Shown: positions 47,022-55,863 of the stretch, piece by piece
How the letters are laid out: every line of letters begins with the position of its first letter
Numbering within the stretch: position 1 is the first letter of the stretch
NCBI RefSeq assembly: GCF_025753855.1
Contig: NZ_JAOWPT010000007.1
Span: 1 to 64,000 of the forward strand
Length of the DNA stretch: 64,000 nt
Origin: Mesorhizobium sp. ZC-5
GTDB lineage: Bacteria; Pseudomonadota; Alphaproteobacteria; Rhizobiales; Rhizobiaceae
Direction: 5' to 3'
Notes under the pieces: generated by a model
The model's input: the letters and a program-made list of their open reading frames with translations, nothing else
What the model was told of the DNA's origin: nothing
Databases searched by the model: none
Position numbers and translations under genes: made by a program

Positions 47022-47724
47022 AACACTTTTGGAACTCGAGAATGTCGTCGCGGGCTATGGCGAGACCCATATCCTGAGAAATGTCTCTCTGAAGGTTGTG
47101 CAAGGGGAGCGACTCGCGATCATCGGGCGAAATGGCGTCGGAAAGACCACGACGCTCAACACGGTGATGGGTCTGACGCGGCAGCATTCGGGAACGATCC
47201 GACTCAAGGGACAGCCCATTGACCGGCTCCCTCCCCATAAGCGATCGCGCCTCGGCCTCGGCCTTGTTCCGCAGACGCGGGACATCTTCCCTTCTCTCAC
47301 CGTGGAAGAGAACCTGCAGGCCGGCGTGCGCAACGGCGCCAGCATCGAGGAGGCCTATGACCTCTTCCCTCGACTCAAGGAGCGCCGGCGAAACGGCGGT
47401 CGCCAACTTTCCGGCGGCGAACAGCAAATGCTGGCCGTCGCCCGAACGCTGATGGGAAAGCCGGACATCATCCTGCTCGACGAACCGCTGGAGGGCTTGG
47501 CTCCGGTCATATGTGAGAGGCTGGTCGCAGTGTTTCAGGAGCTTTCGAGGCGTGGGCATACGATTGTGCTCGTCGAGCAGCATACAGCCATCGCGCTCGA
47601 TTTCGCCGAGCGCGTGATCATCATCGAACAGGGGGGCATCGTGTTCGAGGGCGCCGCGTCGGAGCTCAAGTCCAACAAGGAGTTGCTCGATCGCCACGTC
47701 GGCATCGCAGCTCCGCATCACTGA
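47014..47724 (+). CDS. ABC importer ATP-binding protein, LivF family
   Basis: A 236-residue ATPase starting MAETLLELENVVAGYGETHI. It has Walker A GRNGVGKTTT, signature LSGGEQQML, Walker B IILLDEPLEGLAP and the H-loop LVEQHTAIALDFA, all intact. Its ATG overlaps the livG stop by eight bases. It completes the importer. Confidence 0.92.
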   Translation: MAETLLELENVVAGYGETHILRNVSLKVVQGERLAIIGRNGVGKTTTLNTVMGLTRQHSGTIRLKGQPIDRLPPHKRSRLGLGLVPQTRDIFPSLTVEENLQAGVRNGASIEEAYDLFPRLKERRRNGGRQLSGGEQQMLAVARTLMGKPDIILLDEPLEGLAPVICERLVAVFQELSRRGHTIVLVEQHTAIALDFAERVIIIEQGGIVFEGAASELKSNKELLDRHVGIAAPHH

Positions 47725-47747
47725 CACGACCAATCGGGAGCCGTGGT

Positions 47748-48977
47748 ATGCAACTGGTAGCGGATCATATCGCCACGAAGATCTCGGCCGATATTCCTGT
47801 GTGGGACATCGATCCGTACGATGCGGAGATTCTCCGTAACCCGGCACCCTATTATGTCGAACTGAGAAAGCGTGGTCCGTTCGTCCACATTCCCCGGTAT
47901 GCCATTCTCGCTTGCGGTCGCTTCAATGAGACTAGGGAAGTTTTCTCCGACTGGCAGCGCTTCGTTTCCTCCCGAGGAGTTGGCCTCACGGATTTCCAAG
48001 TCGCTCCGTCCTGGCGCAAGCCATCCATCGTATTGGAGGTGGAACCGCCCTATCACACAAGGACGCGAACAGTCATTTCACGCGCCCTGTCTCCCCGTGC
48101 GATGAGTGTGCTCAAGGATGCTTTCGCCGAGAGGGCAAACGCGCTGGTCGACGACCTGGTCGAGCGCGGCGAGTTCGATGTGGTTCCGGATCTGGCTGAG
48201 GCATTTCCCGTAAGTGTGTTTCCTGCGGCCGTCGGGCTTCAAGAAATCGACACGCGCGCGCTGGTTGATTTCGGTGCGTTCGGCTTCAACGCTTTGGGTC
48301 CTGATAACGCCTTGCGCAGCGCTGCGCTGGAACGGGGACCCCAAATCATGCCCTGGATCATGAAGCACTGCAAACGCGAAGCGTTGGCTCCGGGGGGCTT
48401 CGGCGAAACCATCTACGCGGCAGCCGATGCCGGCGAACTGACCGAGGACGAAGCTGCAATGCTCGTGCGGTCGCTGCTGTCGGCGGGCGTCGACACGACC
48501 GTGACCGGCATTGGCAACGCGGTGTGGTGCCTTGCGTCAAATCCGGGCGAGTTCGAAAAGCTCAAGAGGGATCCCAAGCTTGCCCGGCCAGCTTTCGAGG
48601 AAGCACTGAGGTATACGTCGCCGGTCCATTCGTTTTGCAGGACGGCCAGTGTCGACACCACCGTGGGCGGTGTCGACATACCCCAAGATACCAAGATCCT
48701 CTGTGTTCTCGGCGCGGCCAATCTTGATGAAGATCAGTGGCCGGAAGCCAGGTACTACAAGGTCGACAGACGACCTGTCGGTCATCTCGCATTTGGTGTG
48801 GGGATCCATGGCTGTGTGGGCCAGAACGTTGCCCGAGCGGAAGCAGAGGCAGTCCTGACTGCGATCGCAAGCAAGGTCGGATCAATCGAGTTCGTTAGCG
48901 AACCTGTCTGGCGCCCCAACAATGCGATCCATGCGCTCGACAGCATGCGCGTGCGCTTTACGCTACGCAATAGCTAG
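47748..48977 (+). CDS. Cytochrome P450, CYP199-like (aromatic O-demethylase candidate)
   Basis: A 409-residue soluble bacterial P450. The I-helix reads LLSAGVDTTVTG, the K-helix EEALRYTSP carries ExxR, and the heme loop is FGVGIHGCVGQNVAR with the thiolate Cys. The Ser/Ala-Gly-Val-Asp-Thr-Thr I-helix and 'GIHGCVG' loop resemble the CYP199 family, which demethylates 4-methoxybenzoate-type acids. It follows the importer genes by 23 bases and is probably co-transcribed. No ferredoxin or ferredoxin reductase gene sits beside it, so electrons must come from elsewhere. Confidence 0.88.
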   Translation: MQLVADHIATKISADIPVWDIDPYDAEILRNPAPYYVELRKRGPFVHIPRYAILACGRFNETREVFSDWQRFVSSRGVGLTDFQVAPSWRKPSIVLEVEPPYHTRTRTVISRALSPRAMSVLKDAFAERANALVDDLVERGEFDVVPDLAEAFPVSVFPAAVGLQEIDTRALVDFGAFGFNALGPDNALRSAALERGPQIMPWIMKHCKREALAPGGFGETIYAAADAGELTEDEAAMLVRSLLSAGVDTTVTGIGNAVWCLASNPGEFEKLKRDPKLARPAFEEALRYTSPVHSFCRTASVDTTVGGVDIPQDTKILCVLGAANLDEDQWPEARYYKVDRRPVGHLAFGVGIHGCVGQNVARAEAEAVLTAIASKVGSIEFVSEPVWRPNNAIHALDSMRVRFTLRNS

Positions 48978-49598
48978 GAGTGCTGGCACCGTGGTTTCAG
49001 TAAGCTGCTGCCGCGCACCGGACGGTCGTGTTGCGACGATCGACCGAAGGCGGATGTGGCACTCGATGTTGGCCCTTGAGCGTGGCGCGCCCTTCAATAG
49101 CCGGCTGCCATTCCTGCTTCTCAGCCTTCGAGGCGAACAAGGAGGGGTTGCCGCGCACTGCGTCGATGACTTCGGAGTTCGCTGCGAGTCGATCGAGCAC
49201 GGCACGGATGACGGTCGGACGCTTCGACGATTGAATCGATCTTCATGGCGTTCGCGGCCGTATGAAGATCCTGATACATCCGCACAAAGCGGTCCGACGG
49301 TCCGACACTTTGTGCCATTGCTGCTTCACTACGTTTCGCGAGTTCCCCCTCACGATTTCGGTGACCGATCGCACCGACTGCGCCACGCCACGCGGCAGTG
49401 GTTCGGCCACTATTGCGGATGCGTTGGCGGTGGGAGCACGCTTCAGGATTGACGACTAGGAACCTATTAGGGCCGCTGCCCATGTTGAGAGGGTTTGTCG
49501 CTTTCGCGACACGGTGATGTTCGGTCGGCGTGCCCACACACGCTCAGTTACGCCATTGAATAATATGTAGCACAGTTTCTGAGGTTCTTTCTGCGCGG
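48978..49598. other. Decayed region after the aromatic cluster
   Basis: The minus strand shows a protein-like relic in broken frames, for example RMYQDLHTAANAMKIDSIVE near 49220-49300 and LAANSEVIDAVRGNPSLFAS near 49120-49200. I cannot name the family. The right end leads into the promoter of the EipB-like gene. Confidence 0.45.
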
Positions 49599-49599
49599 T

Positions 49600-49615
49600 T
49601 GGCACGACTCTTGAT
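49600..49615 (+). promoter_or_regulatory. Sigma-54-like promoter upstream of the EipB-like gene
   Basis: TGGCACGACTCTTGAT matches the -24 element TGGCACG exactly and the -12 element except that TTGC reads TTGA. The C of the -12 GC is usually important, so activity is uncertain. It lies 44 bases before the chosen start. I did not find a clear NifA site (TGT-N10-ACA) upstream. Confidence 0.4.
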
Positions 49616-49658
49616 GCTCTCGTTGCGCGACAGCAGGTTGCGCCAACTGGAGTTGCGA

Positions 49659-50486
49659 ATGCGTATCCCGAGACGGCTCGTCCTTCCTATCATCGCCCTC
49701 TGTGTCTTTGTGCTTTCGGACACGGCCGCCGCGCGCTTTCTGCTACCTCATCGTGCCGTTTACGACATGACGCTGATCAAGGCTTCCGACAGATCAGGGA
49801 TTGCCGACGTAACGGGTCGTATGATTTATGAGTTCTATGGCTCTGCCTGCCTAGATTATACAACCAATACCCGCATTGTGACGCGCATCGACTCGGTCAC
49901 CACGAGTGGGCTGACCGACCAGCAAATGACGACCTTCGAGGCTGCCGACGGCAACACTTTCTCATTCATGACCAAGACCTATGTCGACCAGGCACTTCAG
50001 AAGGAGGTGCGCGGCACGGCGACACGCGAGGGCCAGAACGTCATGGTCAGGCTGGAGAAGCCGGAGCACAAGGATTTCGACATTGGCTCAACACAGTTTC
50101 CGACGCAGCATATGCTCGACATTATGAACCGTGCCGATGCCGGTGAGACCCTTTATGAGACTAGACTGTTCGACGGCGTCGGCGATGCCGACAAGGCTAT
50201 GACCACGAGCGTCCTAATCGGGAAGAAGGCCGAGGCCGAGAAGAATGACCCTGAGGCGCCAGCTCTCGCCAAACTGGAAAAGGATCGCGCTTGGCCGATC
50301 GAAGTTGCCTATTTCGACGACAGCACGGAGCGCGGCGACGAACTTCCGCAAACTATAATCAACTTAAAGTTACATGAAAATGGGATCGCGCGTGACCTAG
50401 TGATGAACTATAGCAACTTCTCTCTTTCCGGCAAACTCGTCAAACTCGAGCTGTTGGATATGAAGTCGGGTATCTGCGACAAGTAG
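49659..50486 (+). CDS. Periplasmic EipB-like protein (DUF1849)
   Basis: A 275-residue exported protein. A signal peptide (RLVLPIIALCVFVLSDTAAA) is followed by the family opening LPHRAVYDMTLIKASDRSGI and a beta-rich body. EipB of Brucella is a periplasmic beta-spiral protein needed for envelope integrity and has a conserved disulfide. Here a Cys in YGSACLDY and one in the C-terminal GICDK are in place for it. I start at the ATG at 49659, which follows GGAG; the frame opens 60 bases earlier inside the promoter. Chromosomal copies are normal, so this is an accessory paralogue. Confidence 0.85.
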   Translation: MRIPRRLVLPIIALCVFVLSDTAAARFLLPHRAVYDMTLIKASDRSGIADVTGRMIYEFYGSACLDYTTNTRIVTRIDSVTTSGLTDQQMTTFEAADGNTFSFMTKTYVDQALQKEVRGTATREGQNVMVRLEKPEHKDFDIGSTQFPTQHMLDIMNRADAGETLYETRLFDGVGDADKAMTTSVLIGKKAEAEKNDPEAPALAKLEKDRAWPIEVAYFDDSTERGDELPQTIINLKLHENGIARDLVMNYSNFSLSGKLVKLELLDMKSGICDK

Positions 50487-50847
50487 CAATGGCCCCCGGC
50501 CGCGGTGGCAGACTTCACCTCTTCAGCGGCTGGCGCAACTGCGCGCCCAAACCGGCTCGCCAAAAACGGGACTTTCAAATCGGAGGCCCGCGCTCTCGGG
50601 GTGGGGCAATTTCGGCTAACCCGCGAGCCTCGTTTGCTCAACGAAAATTGACCGAGTTCGAGAAGGTACAAATCATAAACGGTCGCAAGGCGCGGCATCT
50701 CCGCCAATATCCGTCGGCCGAGATCGACGCGACCTTTAGGGACCATACTGCGAGCATGGAAATCCTCGTTTGCCCATCCGCGATAGACGTAGAGGCACCG
50801 GACCGCAGACTGTTCTCTTCGAGCGTTCGCTTTACAGACGGCGGGGA

Positions 50848-50877
50848 TCGTCAGCTTCTCGACAGCTTGCCCGAGTA
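50848..50877 (+). promoter_or_regulatory. tts box (TtsI binding site)
   Basis: The stretch starts TCGTCAGCTTCTCGACAGCT and matches the rhizobial tts-box consensus TCGTCAG-CTT-TCG-AAGCT with one change. TtsI activates type III secretion and effector genes after flavonoid/NodD induction. It lies on the same strand just before the large effector gene. Confidence 0.88.
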
Positions 50878-50891
50878 GTTTTGAGCCTCCG

Positions 50892-53800
50892 GTGACCTAT
50901 AAGCGTGAGACAAGCTTGGACCTACCTAACTTCAATCCAACGGATCCGGCTTGGCGGGAGACGTTCGACGCCATGCAACGGCAGCAGGCGGCGCACGCCG
51001 GGCACAATTGCTTTGAGCAGCACTTGCTGCGCGAGGCGCGCCAAGCCGATGCCGCGTCCGTCGCACGGATCCATGCGCCTCGAGACCGCTTTTATCCTCG
51101 TCTGTCTGACAAAGACCGGTGCCTCATCGACGCGGCGATCAAGGCCGAGGTTGCGCGCCGGGATCTGAAAGGGCCGACGTCCAGGGGTTATGCAGCCGCT
51201 CTTCGCAGATTAGCGGATGATCTCGGATCGCAAGGCAAGACGCTTTCTGCGCTCGATCACCAATCCTTGATTGCTTACGCTAAAAGTTTCTTTGCCCATG
51301 ACGGGACAATGGTGGCCGCGTTGACAGTGCTTCGTAAGCACCGCGACCCCGGCGCTCCTGCTGACGGACGTCAGCGTAATGACCCCCCTGTGGAAGACAA
51401 GAACCTCATCGAGCGGGTTGTCCAGGCGGCGGCTGCGGACCGGGGATGGCTACCGAGCACCGCCGAGCAGTATGATAGGACTCTTCGCAGATTGGCGACA
51501 TCCCTCGGCCCAGGCCAAACGATTACTGCAATCGATCACAATTCCTTGGTCGCACATGTCAAGTCATTCGGGGACCGGGATAAGGAGGCGATGGGAGCCG
51601 CGCTGACGGTGCTTCGTGAATATCGTGAGCCAGGTATTTTAGCGGATCGCAGGCCTCCACATCATGGTTCCTCTGGTGCCGACCCCGTCGCAGGGGTCCA
51701 TGCGCCTCGAGACCGCTTTTATCCTCATCTGTCTGATAGCGACCGGAGCCTCATCGACGCGGCGATCAAGGCCGAGGTTGCGCGCCGGGATCTGAAAGGG
51801 CAAACGCCCAGGGGTTATACGGCGGCTCTACGCAGATTGGGGAATGATCTCGGGTCGCAAGGCAAGTCGCTTTCTACACTCGATCACGAATCCTTGGTTG
51901 CTTACGCTAAAAGTTTCTTTTCCCATGACGGGTCAATTGTGGCGGCGTTGATGTTGCTTCGTAAGCATCGCGACCCCAGTGCTCCTGCTGACGGACGTCC
52001 GCGCAATGAACCCTCTGTGGAAGACAGGAACCTCATCGAGCAGGCTGTCCAGGCGGCGGCTGCCCGACGGGGATGGCTACCGAGCACCGCCGAGGAGTAT
52101 GATAGGACCCTTCGCAGATTGACGAAATCCCTCGGCCCTGGCCAAACGATTACTACACTCGATCACGATTCCTTGGTCGCACATGTCACGTCATTCGGGG
52201 ATCGGGATAAGCTGGCAATGGGAGCGCTGACGGTGCTTCAAGAATATCGTGGGCGCGGTACTTTAGCTGATCGCAGGCCTCCCTCCATGGAAGGCGGGCG
52301 CCTCATCGATGATGTGGCTCGTGTCAGCGGACACCCCGAGACGACACCCGCCAACGGCTCTCGGCAGGCGGAGGATCGGGCCGTCCAGTCGCCGTCAACT
52401 TTCAATTCGGCGGAGCTTTGGGAGGGGGCGGATCAAGCTGGTCAGTTGCCAGCCGACAGTTGGGGCACGGTGAACTTTTGGCAAGGTGTGCCCTCACCTC
52501 CCTTTTCGCCGGCAGGCGCTGTTGATCAGCCAAGCCCAGCCCTCCCCTCGCCGGGGCTGGCTGTCAATCCAGAGGAGGTTCTGCGAGGGGCGGATCAGCC
52601 GGAGCAGTTGAGACCAGCGAAGAGGCAGAGGACGCTGAGCAATCCCCAAGGGGATGCCATTGAGCGGCAACTGAGCGCGATCGGCAATTCAGGCGGTCGC
52701 GTGCTGCAGGCCCCCATCCATCAACTGGCTTCGTCGTCAAGGGAAGCGCAGCCCATAATGCAGGGGAGCGGGCAAGATTACATACCAGCGCCGCACACCG
52801 GAGGTGGTGGGGCGATCTTAGGCGCCTCGGCGCTGCAGCCGGATCGTTCAACAACGGTTTGCGTAGGTGGCGACAAGCGTCCTCTTTATTCCGAAGATGC
52901 GTCCCTCATGGAGGGTCTCAGGGCGGCACTCATCGCCCGTGGGGCCAAGGACGGCACCGCCACGCGCCATGTGAATTGTCTTCTCAACTTCAGTCGTTGG
53001 CTCGTTGAAAACGACAAGCAGGGCATTGCTCCTCGGCTTCACGACAAGTCGCTGGACGACGACGTCAAGGAGCTCGAAAGAAACGGGGGGTCGTCGTCCA
53101 TCGTTCCGGCTCTCAAGTATCTGAAGACATACCAGGCGGGCGCACCCGCGCCAACGATAGGACGTACTGTCCTGAATCCTTATCCCGACGACGCGGCCCT
53201 CATCAAAGAGTACAAATCAGCAGCGCCTGCGAGCGGGCTCAGTCCAGATAGCGCCAGTAACTATGCAAGTGCCCTTGGCAGTTTCGGTCACTACCTGCGT
53301 CAAAACAACATGCCGGGCATTGCTGCCCGGCTTCATGACAAGTCGCTGGATGAAGATGTCAATCGCTATCCCGGTAGTTACAAACGGGTCGTATTCGCTC
53401 TGGCTCACCTTCGCAAGTCACTGCCGCGCAGCGAAGCGTTGGAACCTGAGCGCCAGATTGCCACCGTGCCGCGCGCTGTCGGATCTCCAGTGGCCCTCCC
53501 CGGGGAAGGTTACGATCAGGATCAACTTTGGGAGATGCTGGAAGAAGCTGGCCTACCGTCTTCCCTCGCGCCAACCGCGCGCCATTCCCAGGCCCCGGAT
53601 TTCGGAGAGGCCGTTCGTCACTTGAACTGGCGCCACGCCCACCAGCGCGCGCCAGACGAGTTGATCGCTGCGCTGGACAGGAGCAACCTCATGCCGAACC
53701 AAGAGGTTCAACTGACCAGCTTTTTGATTGATGGCGAGCGCTACACGGCGGGTTGGTTGCCGCTAGGGGGTAGGCCGAGAACCCCACTCAATCCGCGAGG

Positions 53801-55445
53801 CGTTGCCATTCGCCTCAGATATCGACCGGAAGCCGCTCCGCTGCCCAACTCGCGGCCGGGGAATCCCACCTGGCCACAGCTGTTCGACCGGACGATGGAA
53901 CCACCCAGGGCGGTTTCCGCAAGGGCTGAGGGGGCGGCAGGACTGAATGACGTTCAGCTCATCCATCACGCCGAAGTCGGGCCGATGAGTGAAGCTGCGT
54001 CAGCGGCAACGCCGAGGGCTCCGTCGGACATCTACGGCGGCCTTGCCTCTCTGGTTCATTTGCCGGTCACTCCGCAGGAGCTGCGGGATGATGCCCACTA
54101 TGCGCCGGGGCTCCCGCGCCTACCATCCGACGTTCAGCTCGTCCATGGGCCGATGAGTGAAGCTGCGCCCGCGGCCACGCCGAGGGCTCCGTCGGACATC
54201 TACGGCGGCCTTGACTCGCTGGTTCATTTGCCGGTCACTCCGCAGGAGCTGCGGGATGATGCTCACTATGCGCCGGGGCTCCCGCCCCTACCATCCGACG
54301 GTCAGCTCATCCATCACGCCGAAGTTGGACCGATGAGTGAAGCTGCGTCAGCGGCAACGCCGAGGGCTCAGTCGGACATCTACGGCGGCCTTGACTCTCT
54401 GGTTCATTTGCCGGTCACTCCGCAGGAGCTGCGGGATGATGCCCACTATGCGCCGGCGCTCCCGCGCCCACCATCCGACGTTCAGCTCGTCCATGGGCCG
54501 ATGAGTGAAGCTGCGTCCGCGGCAACGCCGAGGGCTCAGTCGGACATCTACGGCGGCCTTGACTCTCTGGTTCATTTGCCGGTCACTCCGCAGGAGCTGC
54601 GGGATGACGCTCACTATGCGCCGGGGCTCCCGCGCCTACCATCCGACGTTCAGCTCGTCCATCACGCCGAAGTCGGGCCGATGAGTGAAGCTGCGTCAGT
54701 GGCAACGCCAAGGGCTCCGTCGGACATCTACGGCGGCCTTGACTCGCTGGTTCATTTGCCGGTCACTCCGCAGGAGCTGCGGGATGATGCTCACTATGCG
54801 CCGGAGCTCCCGCGCCCACCGTCCGACGCTCAGGTCGGAGCTTTGCATCCGACAGCCTCGCTCCACGATGGCGGCTGGCTGGAGCTCGGCGCCAGTGAGT
54901 GGCTGGCCGACAAGCATATCTTGGCGGATTACGCGCTCCTGGCACAGGATCTGCAGAGGGACAATCCTGATCTCGCCGCGCGGACGCGGCTCGTGGATCC
55001 CCTCGTAGCCCTTTATCATCTGCGCTTGGGCGCCGAAATCCTCGCGCTACGCGCATTCCAGCGCATAGTCCATGATCAGAGGGGTAACGATACAGCTGAC
55101 TTCCTGTTTGTACCAGTAAGCAATGCCCAACCTGATCGCCCCGGCGACCACTGGTCGCTGTTGCTCGTCGACCGCCGTGTGCGGGAAAGCCCTGTCGCCT
55201 ATCACTACGACTCCGCCCGCGGGTACAATGACCAGCCCGCAGCAGAGTTCGCAGCAAGGCTGGGCGCTCGCCTCGAGCCAGCCCGCATGGCCCAGCAGCC
55301 GAACAGCTATGATTGCGGCGTCTTTATGGTCGACGGCACGCGGGCTCTGGTTAGACGATTGGCGCAAGGACACCAGCCAGCCGTGCTGCACCTCGACAAT
55401 CTCGTCGCCGACCGGCAGGCACTCCAGAACCGACTCAGGGGCTGA
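50892..55445 (+). CDS. Giant type III effector with C48 (Ulp1/SUMO-type) protease domain, NopD-like
   Basis: Up to 1517 residues, predicted to be secreted into the plant cell. The N-terminal half holds six helical modules resembling recombinase core-binding domains: two in a 209-residue tandem copy (residues 61-269 and 270 to about 464) and two more near 660 and 760. Residues 1020-1311 are five repeats of 60 and 56 residues in alternation. The C terminus is a C48 protease with His1420 (GDHWSLLLVD), Asp1440 (YHYDSARG), a Gln at 1468/1469 and Cys1475 (NSYDCGVFMVDGTRAL), so the triad is intact. Related NopD/XopD proteins cut SUMO from host targets. The GTG at 50892 is only 15 bases from the tts box; an ATG at 50973 may be the true start. 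Confidence 0.88.
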   Translation: MTYKRETSLDLPNFNPTDPAWRETFDAMQRQQAAHAGHNCFEQHLLREARQADAASVARIHAPRDRFYPRLSDKDRCLIDAAIKAEVARRDLKGPTSRGYAAALRRLADDLGSQGKTLSALDHQSLIAYAKSFFAHDGTMVAALTVLRKHRDPGAPADGRQRNDPPVEDKNLIERVVQAAAADRGWLPSTAEQYDRTLRRLATSLGPGQTITAIDHNSLVAHVKSFGDRDKEAMGAALTVLREYREPGILADRRPPHHGSSGADPVAGVHAPRDRFYPHLSDSDRSLIDAAIKAEVARRDLKGQTPRGYTAALRRLGNDLGSQGKSLSTLDHESLVAYAKSFFSHDGSIVAALMLLRKHRDPSAPADGRPRNEPSVEDRNLIEQAVQAAAARRGWLPSTAEEYDRTLRRLTKSLGPGQTITTLDHDSLVAHVTSFGDRDKLAMGALTVLQEYRGRGTLADRRPPSMEGGRLIDDVARVSGHPETTPANGSRQAEDRAVQSPSTFNSAELWEGADQAGQLPADSWGTVNFWQGVPSPPFSPAGAVDQPSPALPSPGLAVNPEEVLRGADQPEQLRPAKRQRTLSNPQGDAIERQLSAIGNSGGRVLQAPIHQLASSSREAQPIMQGSGQDYIPAPHTGGGGAILGASALQPDRSTTVCVGGDKRPLYSEDASLMEGLRAALIARGAKDGTATRHVNCLLNFSRWLVENDKQGIAPRLHDKSLDDDVKELERNGGSSSIVPALKYLKTYQAGAPAPTIGRTVLNPYPDDAALIKEYKSAAPASGLSPDSASNYASALGSFGHYLRQNNMPGIAARLHDKSLDEDVNRYPGSYKRVVFALAHLRKSLPRSEALEPERQIATVPRAVGSPVALPGEGYDQDQLWEMLEEAGLPSSLAPTARHSQAPDFGEAVRHLNWRHAHQRAPDELIAALDRSNLMPNQEVQLTSFLIDGERYTAGWLPLGGRPRTPLNPRGVAIRLRYRPEAAPLPNSRPGNPTWPQLFDRTMEPPRAVSARAEGAAGLNDVQLIHHAEVGPMSEAASAATPRAPSDIYGGLASLVHLPVTPQELRDDAHYAPGLPRLPSDVQLVHGPMSEAAPAATPRAPSDIYGGLDSLVHLPVTPQELRDDAHYAPGLPPLPSDGQLIHHAEVGPMSEAASAATPRAQSDIYGGLDSLVHLPVTPQELRDDAHYAPALPRPPSDVQLVHGPMSEAASAATPRAQSDIYGGLDSLVHLPVTPQELRDDAHYAPGLPRLPSDVQLVHHAEVGPMSEAASVATPRAPSDIYGGLDSLVHLPVTPQELRDDAHYAPELPRPPSDAQVGALHPTASLHDGGWLELGASEWLADKHILADYALLAQDLQRDNPDLAARTRLVDPLVALYHLRLGAEILALRAFQRIVHDQRGNDTADFLFVPVSNAQPDRPGDHWSLLLVDRRVRESPVAYHYDSARGYNDQPAAEFAARLGARLEPARMAQQPNSYDCGVFMVDGTRALVRRLAQGHQPAVLHLDNLVADRQALQNRLRG
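53949..54824 (+). repeat. Tandem repeat block inside the large effector gene, alternating 180 and 168 bp units
   Basis: Five units in the order long-short-long-short-long (180, 168, 180, 168, 180 bp). The long unit encodes an extra HAEV segment (IHHAEVGPMSEAA against VHGPMSEAA). Each unit carries SDIYGGLDSLVHLPVTPQEL and RDDAHYAPGLPRLPS. The DNA copies are nearly identical, so duplication was recent and went by 348 bp pairs. Rich in Pro, Asp and Leu, the block is probably a flexible spacer or a host-protein docking array. Confidence 0.92.
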
Positions 55446-55781
55446 CGTCGGTTTCTGCCCATGGATATGGCCGGAGGAAGCGACCGCGCACGGTATCACA
55501 CCTGCGAGCCGTTCCGAGAAATGGAGTCGTAAATCCGATCCAAAATCCGTGCTCTTGGAGGGGAGCCGCTTCTGTTGAGAAAAGACCGGATTTTATCGCA
55601 AACTTTTGGCAAAGGTCTCAGAAAAGCTATCGCTAGTCTCTCAGGCTCCCTGTCAAGGCTGAAAGCGAGAGGGAACAACTGCTTGGTGCAAGTGTGCAAA
55701 GCAGTTGGATTGGCTGGAACTGCACAGGGCCGGTGGGGGAACTCGATGCCTTCTCATGCTCTCGAACCTGACGTCAGGTCA
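55446..55781. other. Intergenic region between two effector genes
   Basis: No supportable gene. A short open frame at 55575-55793 has no features. A GTCAAGG-type stretch near 55650 resembles a tts box less well than the site at 55782. Confidence 0.4.
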
Positions 55782-55811
55782 TCGTCAGTTTGACCGAGTA
55801 TGGTTCGCAGC
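55782..55811 (+). promoter_or_regulatory. Degenerate tts-box candidate before nopP-like gene
   Basis: Starts TCGTCAGTTTGACCGAGTAT, keeping the TCGTCAG-TT core and a CGA but lacking the AAGCT arm. It ends 52 bases before the ATG at 55864, a normal position. The weak match makes this tentative. Confidence 0.4.
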
Positions 55812-55863
55812 AAGGCTTAGACAGCCTCCACCTGCGAAAAGACTTAAGCCGAAGGGAAGCGTC

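Noticed and set aside
50489-50878. 129-codon open frame between the EipB-like gene and the large effector
   Set aside because: It contains the tts box near its end, starts two bases after the previous stop without its own signals, and has no protein-family features.
53949-54824. CRISPR-like array
   Set aside because: The units are 168-180 bp, contiguous and in frame inside a protein gene, without unique spacers. No CRISPR array or cas gene was seen in the window.
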